Source: Rhodococcus erythropolis NBRC 15567
Lineage (GTDB): Bacteria > Actinomycetota > Actinomycetes > Mycobacteriales > Mycobacteriaceae
DNA: 64,000 bases
Reading direction: 5' to 3'
Assembly (NCBI RefSeq): GCF_001552595.1
Contig: NZ_BCRM01000011.1
Location: 62,001-126,000 of the forward strand
The notes beneath the pieces were generated by a model. The model was not told the origin of the DNA. It made no database searches and saw only the letters and a list, made by a program, of their open reading frames with translations. Both the position numbers and the translations under genes were made by a program. Positions 17,859 to 26,082 of the stretch are shown here, piece by piece (the stretch's first letter is position 1; each line of letters begins with the position of its first letter).

Positions 17859-18903
17859 CGAGAATCTTGACTGCAGTGTCGTTGTGCTCGATCAGAGTGG
17901 TGAATCCTTCGGAGATCAATTCTTCGAGCTGAATACGACCGGTGATGAATGGCGCCAGATCGACGACACCGTCCTGGACCATCTTGATGACCGCCTCATG
18001 GTCACGTACGTACGCGATGGTTCCGCGTAGATCGATTTCCTTGAGGACCAGCTTCTGCATGTCGACGGTCGCGGGCTTGCCCCAAATCGACACGTTGACA
18101 ACAACTCCAGCAGGCCGGACCGTGTCGAGCATGGTGTCGAGGACCGCGTTGACGCCTGCGCACTCGAAGCCGATGTCTGCGCCGATGCCTCCGCTGAGTT
18201 CGAGGACGCGCGCTTTGACGTCTTCGGTGGTGGGATCGATGACGTAGTCGGCCACGCCACTGGAGAGCGCCTTGGCCTTGCGGGCTTCGCTGAGTTCGGT
18301 GACGATCGTCGTGACACCCAGCCCTTTGAGAACTGCCGCAACGAGGAGTCCGATCGGACCGGCTCCGCCCACGATGGCGACGTTGCCGCTTTCGGCTCCA
18401 CTGCGCACGACTGCGTGATGGGCGACGCTCAACGGTTCGATGAGAGCTGCCTCGTCGAGCGGGATGTTGCCGATCTTGTGGATCCAGCGACGGTCGACGA
18501 CGACCTTCTCGCTGAGTCCGCCACCGCCGCCGGCCAAGCCGATGAACCCCATCTTCGTACACAGGTGGTAGTTGCCCGCCTTGCACGGGGCGCACTCGTT
18601 GCAGACGAAGTACGGCTCGACGACAACATTTTCACCGACCTCGACGTCCGTCACACCTTCGCCGACCTCTTCGACGGTGCCGGAGAACTCGTGGCCCATC
18701 GTGACCGGCGCATTCTCGTGTGAGAGTGGATGCGGGTGTCCGGGTGCGGAGATGAAGATCGGTCCCTCGAGGTACTCGTGGAGATCGGTGCCGCAGATTC
18801 CGCACCATGCGACCTTCAGCTTGACTGTTCCTGGCCGCAATTCGGGCTCAGGGATCTCTTCGATCCGGATGTCTTTCTGCCCGTGGAACCGTGCTGCCTT
18901 CAT
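17848..18903 (-). CDS. Zinc-dependent (R,R)-butanediol-dehydrogenase-like MDR enzyme
   Basis: A 351-aa medium-chain dehydrogenase. Catalytic zinc region: GICGTDLHEYLEGP and TMGHEFSGTV. Structural zinc cysteines: CNECAPCKAGNYHLC. The Rossmann motif IVGGAGPIGLLVAAVLKGLG is at ~170-190. The stretch GPIFISAPGHPHPLSHENAP is characteristic of 2,3-butanediol dehydrogenases. It would oxidise a secondary alcohol such as 2,3-butanediol with NAD. I start at ATG 18903, which has GAGG 9 bases upstream, rather than at the codon five residues earlier. It is a monocistronic unit, convergent with the ferredoxin gene. Substrate assignment is by family only. Confidence 0.87.
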   Translation of the reverse strand: MKAARFHGQKDIRIEEIPEPELRPGTVKLKVAWCGICGTDLHEYLEGPIFISAPGHPHPLSHENAPVTMGHEFSGTVEEVGEGVTDVEVGENVVVEPYFVCNECAPCKAGNYHLCTKMGFIGLAGGGGGLSEKVVVDRRWIHKIGNIPLDEAALIEPLSVAHHAVVRSGAESGNVAIVGGAGPIGLLVAAVLKGLGVTTIVTELSEARKAKALSSGVADYVIDPTTEDVKARVLELSGGIGADIGFECAGVNAVLDTMLDTVRPAGVVVNVSIWGKPATVDMQKLVLKEIDLRGTIAYVRDHEAVIKMVQDGVVDLAPFITGRIQLEELISEGFTTLIEHNDTAVKILVRS

Positions 18904-19061
18904 TGATCCGCACCTCACTTCGTTGTGAATCCCCTGGTAGATCGACGTTAGGCCGATTGTCGGCGTGGGTGAAGGGTTGCAACGGAATGCAATGGGGTGG
19001 AACCGATCGGTGCTGGGGAGCGTCCAATACTGTGAGCGGGTCGCGAACGAGGGGGAGTGCT

Positions 19062-19574
19062 GTGGGAGTGAGGGGTGCAGTGGTCTTGGTCGCGGCCGCG
19101 CTGTTGGTTGGGGGTTGTTCCTCGACGGTCGAGGGGCATGCAGTACGAGCCGACGAGGCTGTTGGGCTATTTGACCCTTGTGGCGGCATTAGCGACAGCG
19201 CCTTGCGGTATGTCGGCGTTGATCCGGCGACTGAGGAACGCGGGATTCTTGGAGTTCAGATTCCACGATTTGAAATCTGCTCATGGGATGGGACGGGAAT
19301 TTCGCTGAGCGTCTGGTCAACTGACCACACTCTCGACGAAGTCGAAGCGAACACCAACAATGCCGATGTAAGGGCTGCGAATGTTCATGGCGGCCCTGCT
19401 ATCAAATTCGGGCAGCGTGACGATGCGACCGGACAGATTTGCTCTGTAGCTTGGACGACCAATCAGGGGGTGCTGATCGTGCGGATCGCCCCAGATTTCG
19501 GTGAGACGCCAATCGACCCGTGTGGCCTCGCCTCGACGATTACCGACAAACTCTTCCCGGAGCTCCCCAGATGA
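19062..19574 (+). CDS. DUF3558 lipoprotein, module A1
   Basis: A 170-aa lipoprotein. The signal peptide ends in the lipobox LLVGGC (Cys at ~residue 18), so it should be acylated and anchored to the outer face of the membrane. The mature part has the DUF3558 pattern: FDPC near the start, GVDPATEE, ICSWDG, and two further Cys (QICSVAW, DPCGLAS). These four Cys are shared by all four copies in this window, consistent with two disulfides. The GTG at 19062 is chosen because the paralogue has an in-frame ATG 15 bases upstream, while here that codon is ACG; GAGGGGGAG precedes both. The small helical gene of the module follows after 30 bp. Confidence 0.82.
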   Translation: MGVRGAVVLVAAALLVGGCSSTVEGHAVRADEAVGLFDPCGGISDSALRYVGVDPATEERGILGVQIPRFEICSWDGTGISLSVWSTDHTLDEVEANTNNADVRAANVHGGPAIKFGQRDDATGQICSVAWTTNQGVLIVRIAPDFGETPIDPCGLASTITDKLFPELPR

Positions 19575-19604
19575 ATCGCTCGCTTGATGAAGGTGGTGCT
19601 ACGC

Positions 19605-19958
19605 ATGAGTTCAAATGAGGACTCCGGGGCCGAGGTTTCGTTCTCGCTGGATCCGGACACGGCGCGATTGCTAGTTACGGCATGCGGCGAATACCAAATG
19701 ACGTTGGAGCATTTGTCTGTTGCTGCTGCGAAACTGAGTTGGGTTGGTGGTTTAGGGACGCTCGCATCAGGTCGAGCGCTTCAGACGAAGTTCGAGGAGA
19801 AGGCCGTCGGTGGCCACGATGCGCTCGTCGATGTGTTGGCGAGTCATATCGCGGTCGTGGAGGCAATGCAGGCTCAGTTTCAAGCCTGCATCGACAACGC
19901 ATTGGATCAGGAGTCGTCGAACGTGTCGACTTTGAGGTCGGTCGACCTGCCAAATTGA
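19605..19958 (+). CDS. Small two-helix protein, module A1
   Basis: A 117-aa protein without signal peptide or family I recognise. It appears as two long helices around a Gly-rich turn (WVGGLGTLASG, 46-56), about the size and shape of WXG100/ESX substrates, and here the turn even contains WVG. Two cysteines (27 and 95) flank the turn at a spacing of 68 residues that is the same in all four copies. The C-terminal half (KFEEKAVGGHDALVDVLA onward) is nearly identical to module A2, also in DNA. ATG 19605 has AAGGTGG upstream. Export through a type VII-like route is a hypothesis. Confidence 0.72.
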   Translation: MSSNEDSGAEVSFSLDPDTARLLVTACGEYQMTLEHLSVAAAKLSWVGGLGTLASGRALQTKFEEKAVGGHDALVDVLASHIAVVEAMQAQFQACIDNALDQESSNVSTLRSVDLPN

Positions 19959-20008
19959 GGCAGCGAAGTGTCGCTGGAGTGTCCGGGCAGCGAATGAGGG
20001 GGAGTGCT

Positions 20009-20518
20009 GTGGGAGTGAGGGGTGCCGTGGTCTTGGTCGCGGCCGCGCTGTTGGTTGGGGGTTGTTCCTCGACGGTCGAGGGCGAGGCTTTCCCTGTCGA
20101 TGTGATTGGGATGTTTGATCCGTGTGAGGTTCTCAGCAATGAGGAATTGGAGAAAGTCGGAGTTGACCCGGCAACAAAAGAGGTTGACATCGTTGACACG
20201 CATATCGATGGTTTCAACATTTGCTCGTGGAACGGTGAGTGGTACTTCTTGTCTCTGACATCGACCGATCATTCGCTCGTAGAGGTCGAACAGAATCCAG
20301 TCATGCGCGACCTTCATCGAGCCCAAATCGCCGGGCGCGAAGTTCTGAAATACCAGGAACGCAATGACAAAACAGATTCTGCTTGCAACGTCGCCTTCGC
20401 GACCTCTCAATCCACTGCGATGATCCGCGTCGGCGCCAAGGTCGGTGTGGCGCGCCCCGAGACGCCGTGCACGCTGGTGGAACGAATCGCCGAGACAGTG
20501 ATTCCATTGCTCCCGTGA
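20009..20518 (+). CDS. DUF3558 lipoprotein, module A2
   Basis: A 169-aa lipoprotein paralogous to the one at 19062. The first ~28 codons, including the signal peptide and lipobox LLVGGC, differ from A1 by one base over about 85 bp. After that the two diverge sharply, sharing only the DUF3558 frame (FDPC, GVDPATKE, ICSWNG, ACNVAF, TPCTLV). A start at ATG 19994 is equally possible; GTG 20009 is kept to match A1. It follows the A1 small gene by 50 bp and precedes its own small partner by 43 bp, so 19062-20888 is probably one operon. Confidence 0.82.
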   Translation: MGVRGAVVLVAAALLVGGCSSTVEGEAFPVDVIGMFDPCEVLSNEELEKVGVDPATKEVDIVDTHIDGFNICSWNGEWYFLSLTSTDHSLVEVEQNPVMRDLHRAQIAGREVLKYQERNDKTDSACNVAFATSQSTAMIRVGAKVGVARPETPCTLVERIAETVIPLLP

Positions 20519-20561
20519 CAGCGGTCCTGATTGCAGCTACACCCTCGAATACAGGAGTCAC

Positions 20562-20888
20562 ATGTCGAATTTGTATCTCGATGCCAAAGTCGCCGGCGAG
20601 CTGATCGCGGCTTGCACTGAACTCCGCACGCAGTTCGAGGCAGCATTGAACTCCGCCGCACTACTCGGTCAATTGACAGGGTTTGGAACCCTAGGATCCG
20701 CACAGGCCCTACAGGCTAAGTTCGAGGAGAAGGCCGTCGGTGGCCACGACGCGCTCGTCGATGTGTTGGCGAGTCATATCGCGGTCGTGGAGGCAATGCA
20801 GGCTCAGTTTCAAGCCTGCATCGACAACGCATTGGATCAGGAGTCGTCGAACGTCTCGACTTTGAGGTCGATCGACCAACCGAACTGA
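20562..20888 (+). CDS. Small two-helix protein, module A2
   Basis: A 108-aa partner of the A2 lipoprotein. The N-terminal helix (residues 1-38) is unrelated in detail to A1, whereas residues 53-105 are nearly identical; at DNA level 20718-20866 matches 19788-19936 with about two differences. Cys18 and Cys86 keep the 68-residue spacing. The turn is GFGTLGSAQAL. ATG start with CAGGAG about 9 bases upstream. The constant C-terminal helix and variable N-terminal helix suggest one conserved and one partner-specific face. Function unknown. Confidence 0.72.
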   Translation: MSNLYLDAKVAGELIAACTELRTQFEAALNSAALLGQLTGFGTLGSAQALQAKFEEKAVGGHDALVDVLASHIAVVEAMQAQFQACIDNALDQESSNVSTLRSIDQPN

Positions 20889-20889
20889 G

Positions 20890-21243
20890 TCAGTGGATGT
20901 GTTGCTGCCAATCGGCTGGGACACGACCCTTAGGTCCCGGCGTCGGCTGATCTACGGGATGTGAAGTGGGCGCCGCCAATTCAGGTCCGTCGTACGCCTC
21001 GTTGGTTTCGAAGCTCCAGAACCAATCCTCACCGGGTTCGTAGCTCTGCATGAACGGATGCTTTGTCGAGGCCGCATGCTTGCTCGCGTGCTGTGACGGT
21101 GAGGAGTCGCAACACCCCACGTGACCGCATTGCGCGCATCGACGCAGGTGCACCCACCAACCGCCGCTCGCATCGCATTCAACGCATCCCGCGCCACTGG
21201 GCGGCACACTCGGATCGATCCCCGCTGGAAGTCCGTCGGTCAT
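20890..21243 (-). CDS. UBP-type zinc-finger protein
   Basis: A 117-aa protein with a zf-UBP domain over residues ~18-85: C20xxC23, C36xxC39, then GHVGCCDSS and His-rich HASKHAASTKHP, ending in the family mark SYEPGEDWFWSF. In eukaryotes this finger binds the ubiquitin C-terminus; bacterial copies are small standalone proteins of unknown ligand. It lies 70 bp downstream of the cNMP-binding histidine kinase gene on the same strand and is probably the third gene of that operon. I recall the trio (zf-UBP, kinase, thioredoxin-reductase-like protein) recurring in actinobacteria. ATG 21243 has GAGGGTGG upstream. Confidence 0.87.
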   Translation of the reverse strand: MTDGLPAGIDPSVPPSGAGCVECDASGGWWVHLRRCAQCGHVGCCDSSPSQHASKHAASTKHPFMQSYEPGEDWFWSFETNEAYDGPELAAPTSHPVDQPTPGPKGRVPADWQQHIH

Positions 21244-21313
21244 GGTCCACCCTCTCGCTGACTGAAGTCGGTCATTTCATCGTGCGCTTTGCCTACCGGC
21301 CGTGCAAGGGCGA

Positions 21314-22750
21314 CTAGTCGTCGCGCGTATCCCGCGGTGGGCCCGCGATGGGCAGCAAAACTCTGAACCGGGTGTTACCGGGCTCAGACGTGACCCGAAG
21401 CTCACCACGATGCTTGCCGACCACAATTCGCCACGAAATATCAAGGCCGAGACCGGTTCCCTCACCGACAGGCTTAGTCGTGAAGAAGGGTTCGAAGATC
21501 CTGTCGATGACGTCATCGGGAATCCCGGCGCCGGTGTCGCAGATCTCGATGCACACGCGGTCGCCATCGCGGCTTGTCCGAACGGTGAGTGTTCCCGATC
21601 CGTCCATGGCAGACACCGCATTGTCGATCAGGTTGGTCCACACCTGATTGAGTTCGGCGGCGTAGGCGTCGATCGGTGGCAGCGCGAGGTCGTATTCCTT
21701 GACGACGTCGATTCCGCTTCCGATCTTTTGCCCCAACATGATCAACGTGCTGTCAAGTAGTTCGTGGACATCGATGGTCTGGAAGGGCGCGCGGTCCATC
21801 TGAGAATACTGTTTGGCTGCACCGACGAGAGTCGAAATCCTCGTTGTGGAGTCGGCGATCTCGTTCATCAGGAGTTCGGATTCGATGGTGTAATTCAGCC
21901 AGCGAATTGCGCCTTCTAGCACCGACTCGTCTACGGCTGCAGCAACATTCTCGAGCCAAGCGGTATCGAGACCAGCCTGCACGAAGGTCGGAGCCAGATC
22001 CCAACCCTCTCGAATCGAATGATCCTCGAACCATTCACCCAACGAATCCTCTCGATCCGAGGCTTCGAGGGGAGTGAGCGTCGGCGCCTTGGCGACAACC
22101 TCTGCAACTTCCTCTTGAAGTCGCATGAGAGTGACGAGGGCATCGCGGTCGTAGGTGCCCGATGCAACCATCCCCAGTTTGTGACGCATGCCTGCGACAC
22201 GCTCGCGCAAAGAGGCTGTCGCTCGAACCGCTGCGGCTGCAGGGTTATTGAGCTCGTGAGTCAACCCGGCCGACAGTGATCCGAGTGCAAGGAGTCGCTC
22301 TCGCTGATCGATGATCTGCTGAGTGTTCTTCTTGCCGAAGAAAACACCTTCGAGTAGATGAACCGCCATTGGAAACCACTCGCGCATCGCGTTGCCGAAC
22401 TTGTCGGCGTCCAGGACGAAAAACGTCGAAGGAGTCGTCACTCGCATCGACCCCGCGTAGACCTGCGGTACACGATCGCCGAGATACGCCGTCCAGCCTC
22501 CCGAGTAGACGCCGCGCTGGGTGGTCCTGTTGATCTCGATGTCTTCGCCGCCCGACAGCTTGGACAGCACAACCTCGCCCTCGATGAGGACGTAGAAGCA
22601 GGTGGCAGGCTCACCTTCGAGGTAGACCTGACCTCGATCGATCTCGGTGATATGGCCTGCCTGGCACAGTGATTCGAGTTGATCGTCGGTGAGCTTCTCG
22701 AACAGGAACAGGGTGCGGAGCAGGTCGGGGCTGCATTCAGGAATGGACAT
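21314..22750 (-). CDS. Histidine kinase with N-terminal cyclic-nucleotide-binding domain
   Basis: A 478-aa soluble sensor kinase. Residues ~10-125 are a cNMP-binding (CRP-type) domain (LFEKLTDDQLESL, FYVLIEGEVVL). The dimerisation/phosphoacceptor helix has His165 in LSAGLTHELNNPAAAA. The ATPase has an N-box (ELNQVWTNLIDNAVSAM), G1 (DTGAGIPDD), F-box (FEPFFTTKP) and G2 (GTGLGLDIS). There are no membrane helices, so it senses an internal signal, possibly a nucleotide or the redox state. It starts 9 bp after the stop of the receiver/FAD fusion, so the two form a kinase-effector pair. Autokinase activity is expected; the ligand is unknown. Confidence 0.9.
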   Translation of the reverse strand: MSIPECSPDLLRTLFLFEKLTDDQLESLCQAGHITEIDRGQVYLEGEPATCFYVLIEGEVVLSKLSGGEDIEINRTTQRGVYSGGWTAYLGDRVPQVYAGSMRVTTPSTFFVLDADKFGNAMREWFPMAVHLLEGVFFGKKNTQQIIDQRERLLALGSLSAGLTHELNNPAAAAVRATASLRERVAGMRHKLGMVASGTYDRDALVTLMRLQEEVAEVVAKAPTLTPLEASDREDSLGEWFEDHSIREGWDLAPTFVQAGLDTAWLENVAAAVDESVLEGAIRWLNYTIESELLMNEIADSTTRISTLVGAAKQYSQMDRAPFQTIDVHELLDSTLIMLGQKIGSGIDVVKEYDLALPPIDAYAAELNQVWTNLIDNAVSAMDGSGTLTVRTSRDGDRVCIEICDTGAGIPDDVIDRIFEPFFTTKPVGEGTGLGLDISWRIVVGKHRGELRVTSEPGNTRFRVLLPIAGPPRDTRDD

Positions 22751-22759
22751 CGAATCTCC

Positions 22760-24436
22760 CTATTGTTGAGCGAGATAGCGGTGGACGAACATCACGGCCA
22801 TCGCGCCCTCTCCGACGGCCGACGCGACGCGCTTGGCCGATTCGGCGTGTACGTCCCCGGCGACAAAAACTCCGGGGACACTGGTTTCGAGATGATGTGG
22901 TGCGCGGTCGAGCGGCCACCCGTCCGGTGTGACGCCTTCGGACGGAAGGTCCGGGCCGGCAAGAACGAAGCCATTTCCGTCGCGGACCACCACGTCTCCG
23001 AGCCAGTCGGTCAGGGGAGCGGCACCGATGAAGATGAACAACCACTGAGCATCGACAGTGTCTTCTTCTCCGGTGGCTCTGTTACGCAGTGTGATTCGTT
23101 CGAGGTGATCGTCACCCTCAGCGCCGACTACCTCCGTGCACGTGCGCACGGTGATCTTCGGATTCTTTTCGATCTGCTGAATCAGGTAGTAGGACATCGA
23201 GGCTTCGAGCGAGTTGCCGCGAATGAGAATGGTGACGGACCTAGCTCCGCGGGAGAGATAGACCGCAGCTTGGCCTGCCGAATTGGCGCCGCCGACTATG
23301 TATACATCCTGCTCGCTGCACCGTGCAGCTTCGGTGACAGCTGACCCGTAGTAGACCCCTCGGCCAGTGTATGTATCGAGCCCCGGCGCCGAAAGTTGGC
23401 GATAGGAAACACCTGTCGCCAAGATGACCGAGTGGGCGTCGACCGACGAACCGTCGTCGAAACGCACGGTGCGGGCCGAGCCGTTGATTTCCAAACCGGT
23501 GACGTCTCGCGCGGTGATGACTTCGGCGCCGAACTTGGTTGCCTGGCGCCTCGCCCGATCGGCCAACTGTGCGCCGGAGACTCCGTCGGGGAAGCCCAGG
23601 TAGTTCTCGATTCGTGAACTCTGGCCGGCCTGACCGCCAGTCGCCCGCCGTTCGATGAGAACCGTCCGAAGCCCCTCCGAAGCGCCGTACAGAGCAGCTC
23701 CCAGACCCGCAGGGCCGCCGCCGATGACAACGAGATCGTAAAAGTCTTCGGAGAGAGTAGTACTCAACCCGAGTTTGTCGGCAAGTTCGGCGTCAGTGGG
23801 CTCGACGAGGACATCCCCATTGGATGCGATGACGACGGGAAGCCGCAGTTCGTCGGTACCGGCAGCCGAGAGCAGTCGTTGTCCTTCGGGTTCGTCCGAC
23901 ATGTACCAGCGATAGGAAAGTTGGTTGCGTGCCAAGAACTCTCGAACGTCGGATGATCGCTCGGACCAACGATGGCCGATCACCTTTGTTTCCTCGGCGG
24001 GGTGATGACTCGAGCTTGCCCAGGCATCGAGCAGCGCATCGATGACGGGGTACAGCTTCTCCTCCGGCGGATCCCAAGGCTTGAGGAGGTAGTGGTCGAG
24101 GTCGACTACGTTGATGGCGTCGATCGCAGCATCAGTATCGGCGTACGCGGTGAGGAGAACGCGACGAGCTACGGGATACAGGTCCATTGCCTGTTCGAGG
24201 AACTCGATTCCACTCAAACCGGGCATGCGGTAATCGGCGACGATCACAGCGACTGCATCGCCGCGAAGTTTCATTTCGCGCAAGGTCTCGAGAGCCTGGT
24301 CGCCGGACTCCGCACGAATGATTCGGTACTTCTCTCCGTACCGCTTGCGGAGGTCTCGAACGACGGCACGCGAAACACCAGGATCGTCGTCGACGCTGAG
24401 GATCGCTGGTTTGGCCGGGGCTTTCGGTGCGCTCAC
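22760..24436 (-). CDS. Response-regulator receiver fused to thioredoxin-reductase-like FAD protein
   Basis: A 558-aa fusion. Residues 11-135 form a receiver domain with Asp68 (VADYRMPG), Thr97 and Lys119 (LLKPWDP). Residues ~150-225 resemble a glutaredoxin-like fold (VREFLARNQLSYRWYMSD, LPVVIASNGDVLVEP) without active cysteines. The rest is a thioredoxin-reductase-like flavoprotein (VVIGGGPAGLGAALYGASEG; GGANSAGQAA NADPH site; VPGVFVAGDV). The CxxC redox pair of true TrxR is missing: the equivalent region reads YYGSAVTEAARC. GTG 24436 is chosen for GGAAGG upstream and because the receiver starts right after. Phosphorylation by the adjacent kinase probably controls its oxidoreductase activity; the electron acceptor is unknown. 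Confidence 0.88.
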   Translation of the reverse strand: MSAPKAPAKPAILSVDDDPGVSRAVVRDLRKRYGEKYRIIRAESGDQALETLREMKLRGDAVAVIVADYRMPGLSGIEFLEQAMDLYPVARRVLLTAYADTDAAIDAINVVDLDHYLLKPWDPPEEKLYPVIDALLDAWASSSHHPAEETKVIGHRWSERSSDVREFLARNQLSYRWYMSDEPEGQRLLSAAGTDELRLPVVIASNGDVLVEPTDAELADKLGLSTTLSEDFYDLVVIGGGPAGLGAALYGASEGLRTVLIERRATGGQAGQSSRIENYLGFPDGVSGAQLADRARRQATKFGAEVITARDVTGLEINGSARTVRFDDGSSVDAHSVILATGVSYRQLSAPGLDTYTGRGVYYGSAVTEAARCSEQDVYIVGGANSAGQAAVYLSRGARSVTILIRGNSLEASMSYYLIQQIEKNPKITVRTCTEVVGAEGDDHLERITLRNRATGEEDTVDAQWLFIFIGAAPLTDWLGDVVVRDGNGFVLAGPDLPSEGVTPDGWPLDRAPHHLETSVPGVFVAGDVHAESAKRVASAVGEGAMAVMFVHRYLAQQ

Positions 24437-24616
24437 TCGGTGCCTTCCCGAAGTTGTAGTCAACCTCTCCAGTATGCGACTGCTGAGCTGAGCGTCAATC
24501 GCTGGAGATGCGCTCTGAGTGAACCAGCGATCGTGACCTGGGAATTTCAAGATTGCGGGAACCGATCGAGCCTCCGATGCATCCAATAGAGTGGGTCCAC
24601 ATCAACAGGGGGTGCC

Positions 24617-25144
24617 ATGCGGGGGTCGGTGGGGGTTGGGCGACTGCTCATGGCTGGGATGTTGGTGTGGGCTGCGGCAGGATGCAGCTCAGTCGTGGAG
24701 GGGGCGGCTGAGCCTGCATCCGGCCAAGAGGGTTTGTTCGATCCATGCAAGGACATTCCGGACTCAGTTCTGGAAGAAGTGGGGCTTGATCCGGCTACCG
24801 AGGAAGTTGACATCGAGGGCGTCGAACAACCCGGCTGGAAGATCTGTTCGTGGACAGAACCGTGGTACTACCTGATTATTTACTCGAACCGCTTCACCGT
24901 GGACGATGCCAAGAAGAACCCCGACTACACCGGCTTTGAAGAGATCTCTTTGAACGAGCGTCGTGGCGTTCAGTACCACCGAGCTTCAGACGTCAGAATC
25001 GACAAGTGTTATATCGCGTTGGAAGCGAAACAGGGTTCAATCTGGATCGTGGTCGACACGAAAGGTATTGCAGAGCAGGAAGGCTCGACGTGTGGTCTCG
25101 CGTCTGAGTACGCACACACATTGTTGGGCGCCTTGCCTAGATAG
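24617..25144 (+). CDS. DUF3558 lipoprotein, module B1
   Basis: A 175-aa lipoprotein with signal peptide and lipobox VWAAAGC. The mature part is FDPCKDIPDSVLEEVGLDPA, then PGWKICSW, KCYIAL and STCGLA, i.e. the same four Cys positions as the A modules. Residues ~38-78 are almost identical to B2 (DNA around 24717-24835 against 25640-25760), while the signal peptide and C-terminal half differ. ATG 24617 has AGGGGG upstream. It is divergent from the receiver/FAD fusion gene (180-bp shared upstream region). Its small partner follows after 60 bp. Confidence 0.82.
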   Translation: MRGSVGVGRLLMAGMLVWAAAGCSSVVEGAAEPASGQEGLFDPCKDIPDSVLEEVGLDPATEEVDIEGVEQPGWKICSWTEPWYYLIIYSNRFTVDDAKKNPDYTGFEEISLNERRGVQYHRASDVRIDKCYIALEAKQGSIWIVVDTKGIAEQEGSTCGLASEYAHTLLGALPR

Positions 25145-25204
25145 CGCTGGATTTGCACCAATGTTGATTTTGGGCGAGCGAGCACTCGCCCCGGAGTGGA
25201 CCGG

Positions 25205-25558
25205 ATGGGAACGATGACTGGACTGAGTTCTGATCATTTCGCCTTGGATTTCGACACGGCTGCAAGGATGGCTTCGGCTTGCAAGGCGCTGCTCGATGAA
25301 CTGGCGGCAGCGCTTCGAAGCGTAGAAGTTGTGAAGGACGCTAAAGGGATGGGGACGCTCCAATCTGGAATCGACCTCGCCGCGAAATTCTCCAAGAAGG
25401 CCGTCGGCGGCGAGGATTCGTTGGAGAAGTCGTTGAACAGCCACATCCAGGTGGTCACCGAGATGCGGGACTTCTTTCAGAAGTGTCTGGACAGCTACAG
25501 CGGTGTCGATGCTTCCAACGCAGTCATGCTTGCAGGACAGGACCTTCCAGGCTCGTGA
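25205..25558 (+). CDS. Small two-helix protein, module B1
   Basis: A 117-aa helical protein, homologous in layout to the A-module small proteins: N-terminal helix with Cys26 (ASACKALLDELAAAL), turn KGMGTLQSGIDLAAKFSKKA, C-terminal helix with Cys94 (FFQKCLD), again 68 residues apart. No signal peptide. ATG 25205 or 25214 could be the start. Its TGA overlaps the probable GTG start of the B2 lipoprotein (GTGA), which implies coupled translation. The C-terminal half is nearly identical to B2. Confidence 0.72.
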   Translation: MGTMTGLSSDHFALDFDTAARMASACKALLDELAAALRSVEVVKDAKGMGTLQSGIDLAAKFSKKAVGGEDSLEKSLNSHIQVVTEMRDFFQKCLDSYSGVDASNAVMLAGQDLPGS

Positions 25559-26082
25559 GTTTTCGGATGAAGGCCCGCAGTGTGGTGGCCGTTCTGTTCG
25601 CGGGCGCACTGGCAGCCGGGTGTGGCGCGTCGGTACAAGGGTCGCCGCAGCCTGCGTCGGGTCAAGAGGGTTTGTTCGATCCGTGCAAGGACATCCCGGA
25701 CTCGGTTCTGGAAGAAGTGGGGCTTGATCCGGCTACCGAGGAAGTTGATATAGCGGGAGTTGAGCAGCCTGGATGGAGAATTTGCTCATGGACGGGAACG
25801 TGGTTTTTCGTGTCAGTTCTCTCCAACCGATACACCCAGATTGAGGTGACCCGAAACCCGGATTATGCGGAGTTTGTTGAAATGACGATTGGCGATCGCG
25901 CGGGTATCCGGTTCCAGCGAGGAAGCGATGCAGCAGCCGATGGGTGCTATGTGGCTTTTGCGGCAACGCAGGGTTCGGTGTGGGTAAATGTCGAAGCAAA
26001 GGCCGGGGTCACGCACCAAGAGTCGGCGTGTGAATTGGTTGCAGACGTCGCAGAACACCTCGACGGGAACCTCCCGCGGTGA
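25555..26082 (+). CDS. DUF3558 lipoprotein, module B2
   Basis: A 175-aa lipoprotein (GTG 25555, or ATG 25567) with signal peptide MKARSVVAVLFAGALAAGC and lipobox LAAGC. The FDPCKDIPDSVLEEVGLDPA core is shared with B1, followed by divergent sequence containing ICSWTG, GCYVAF and SACELV. It overlaps both neighbours by four bases (GTGA at each end), the tightest coupling of the four modules, which argues that lipoprotein and small protein work as a pair. Confidence 0.82.
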   Translation: MSFRMKARSVVAVLFAGALAAGCGASVQGSPQPASGQEGLFDPCKDIPDSVLEEVGLDPATEEVDIAGVEQPGWRICSWTGTWFFVSVLSNRYTQIEVTRNPDYAEFVEMTIGDRAGIRFQRGSDAAADGCYVAFAATQGSVWVNVEAKAGVTHQESACELVADVAEHLDGNLPR

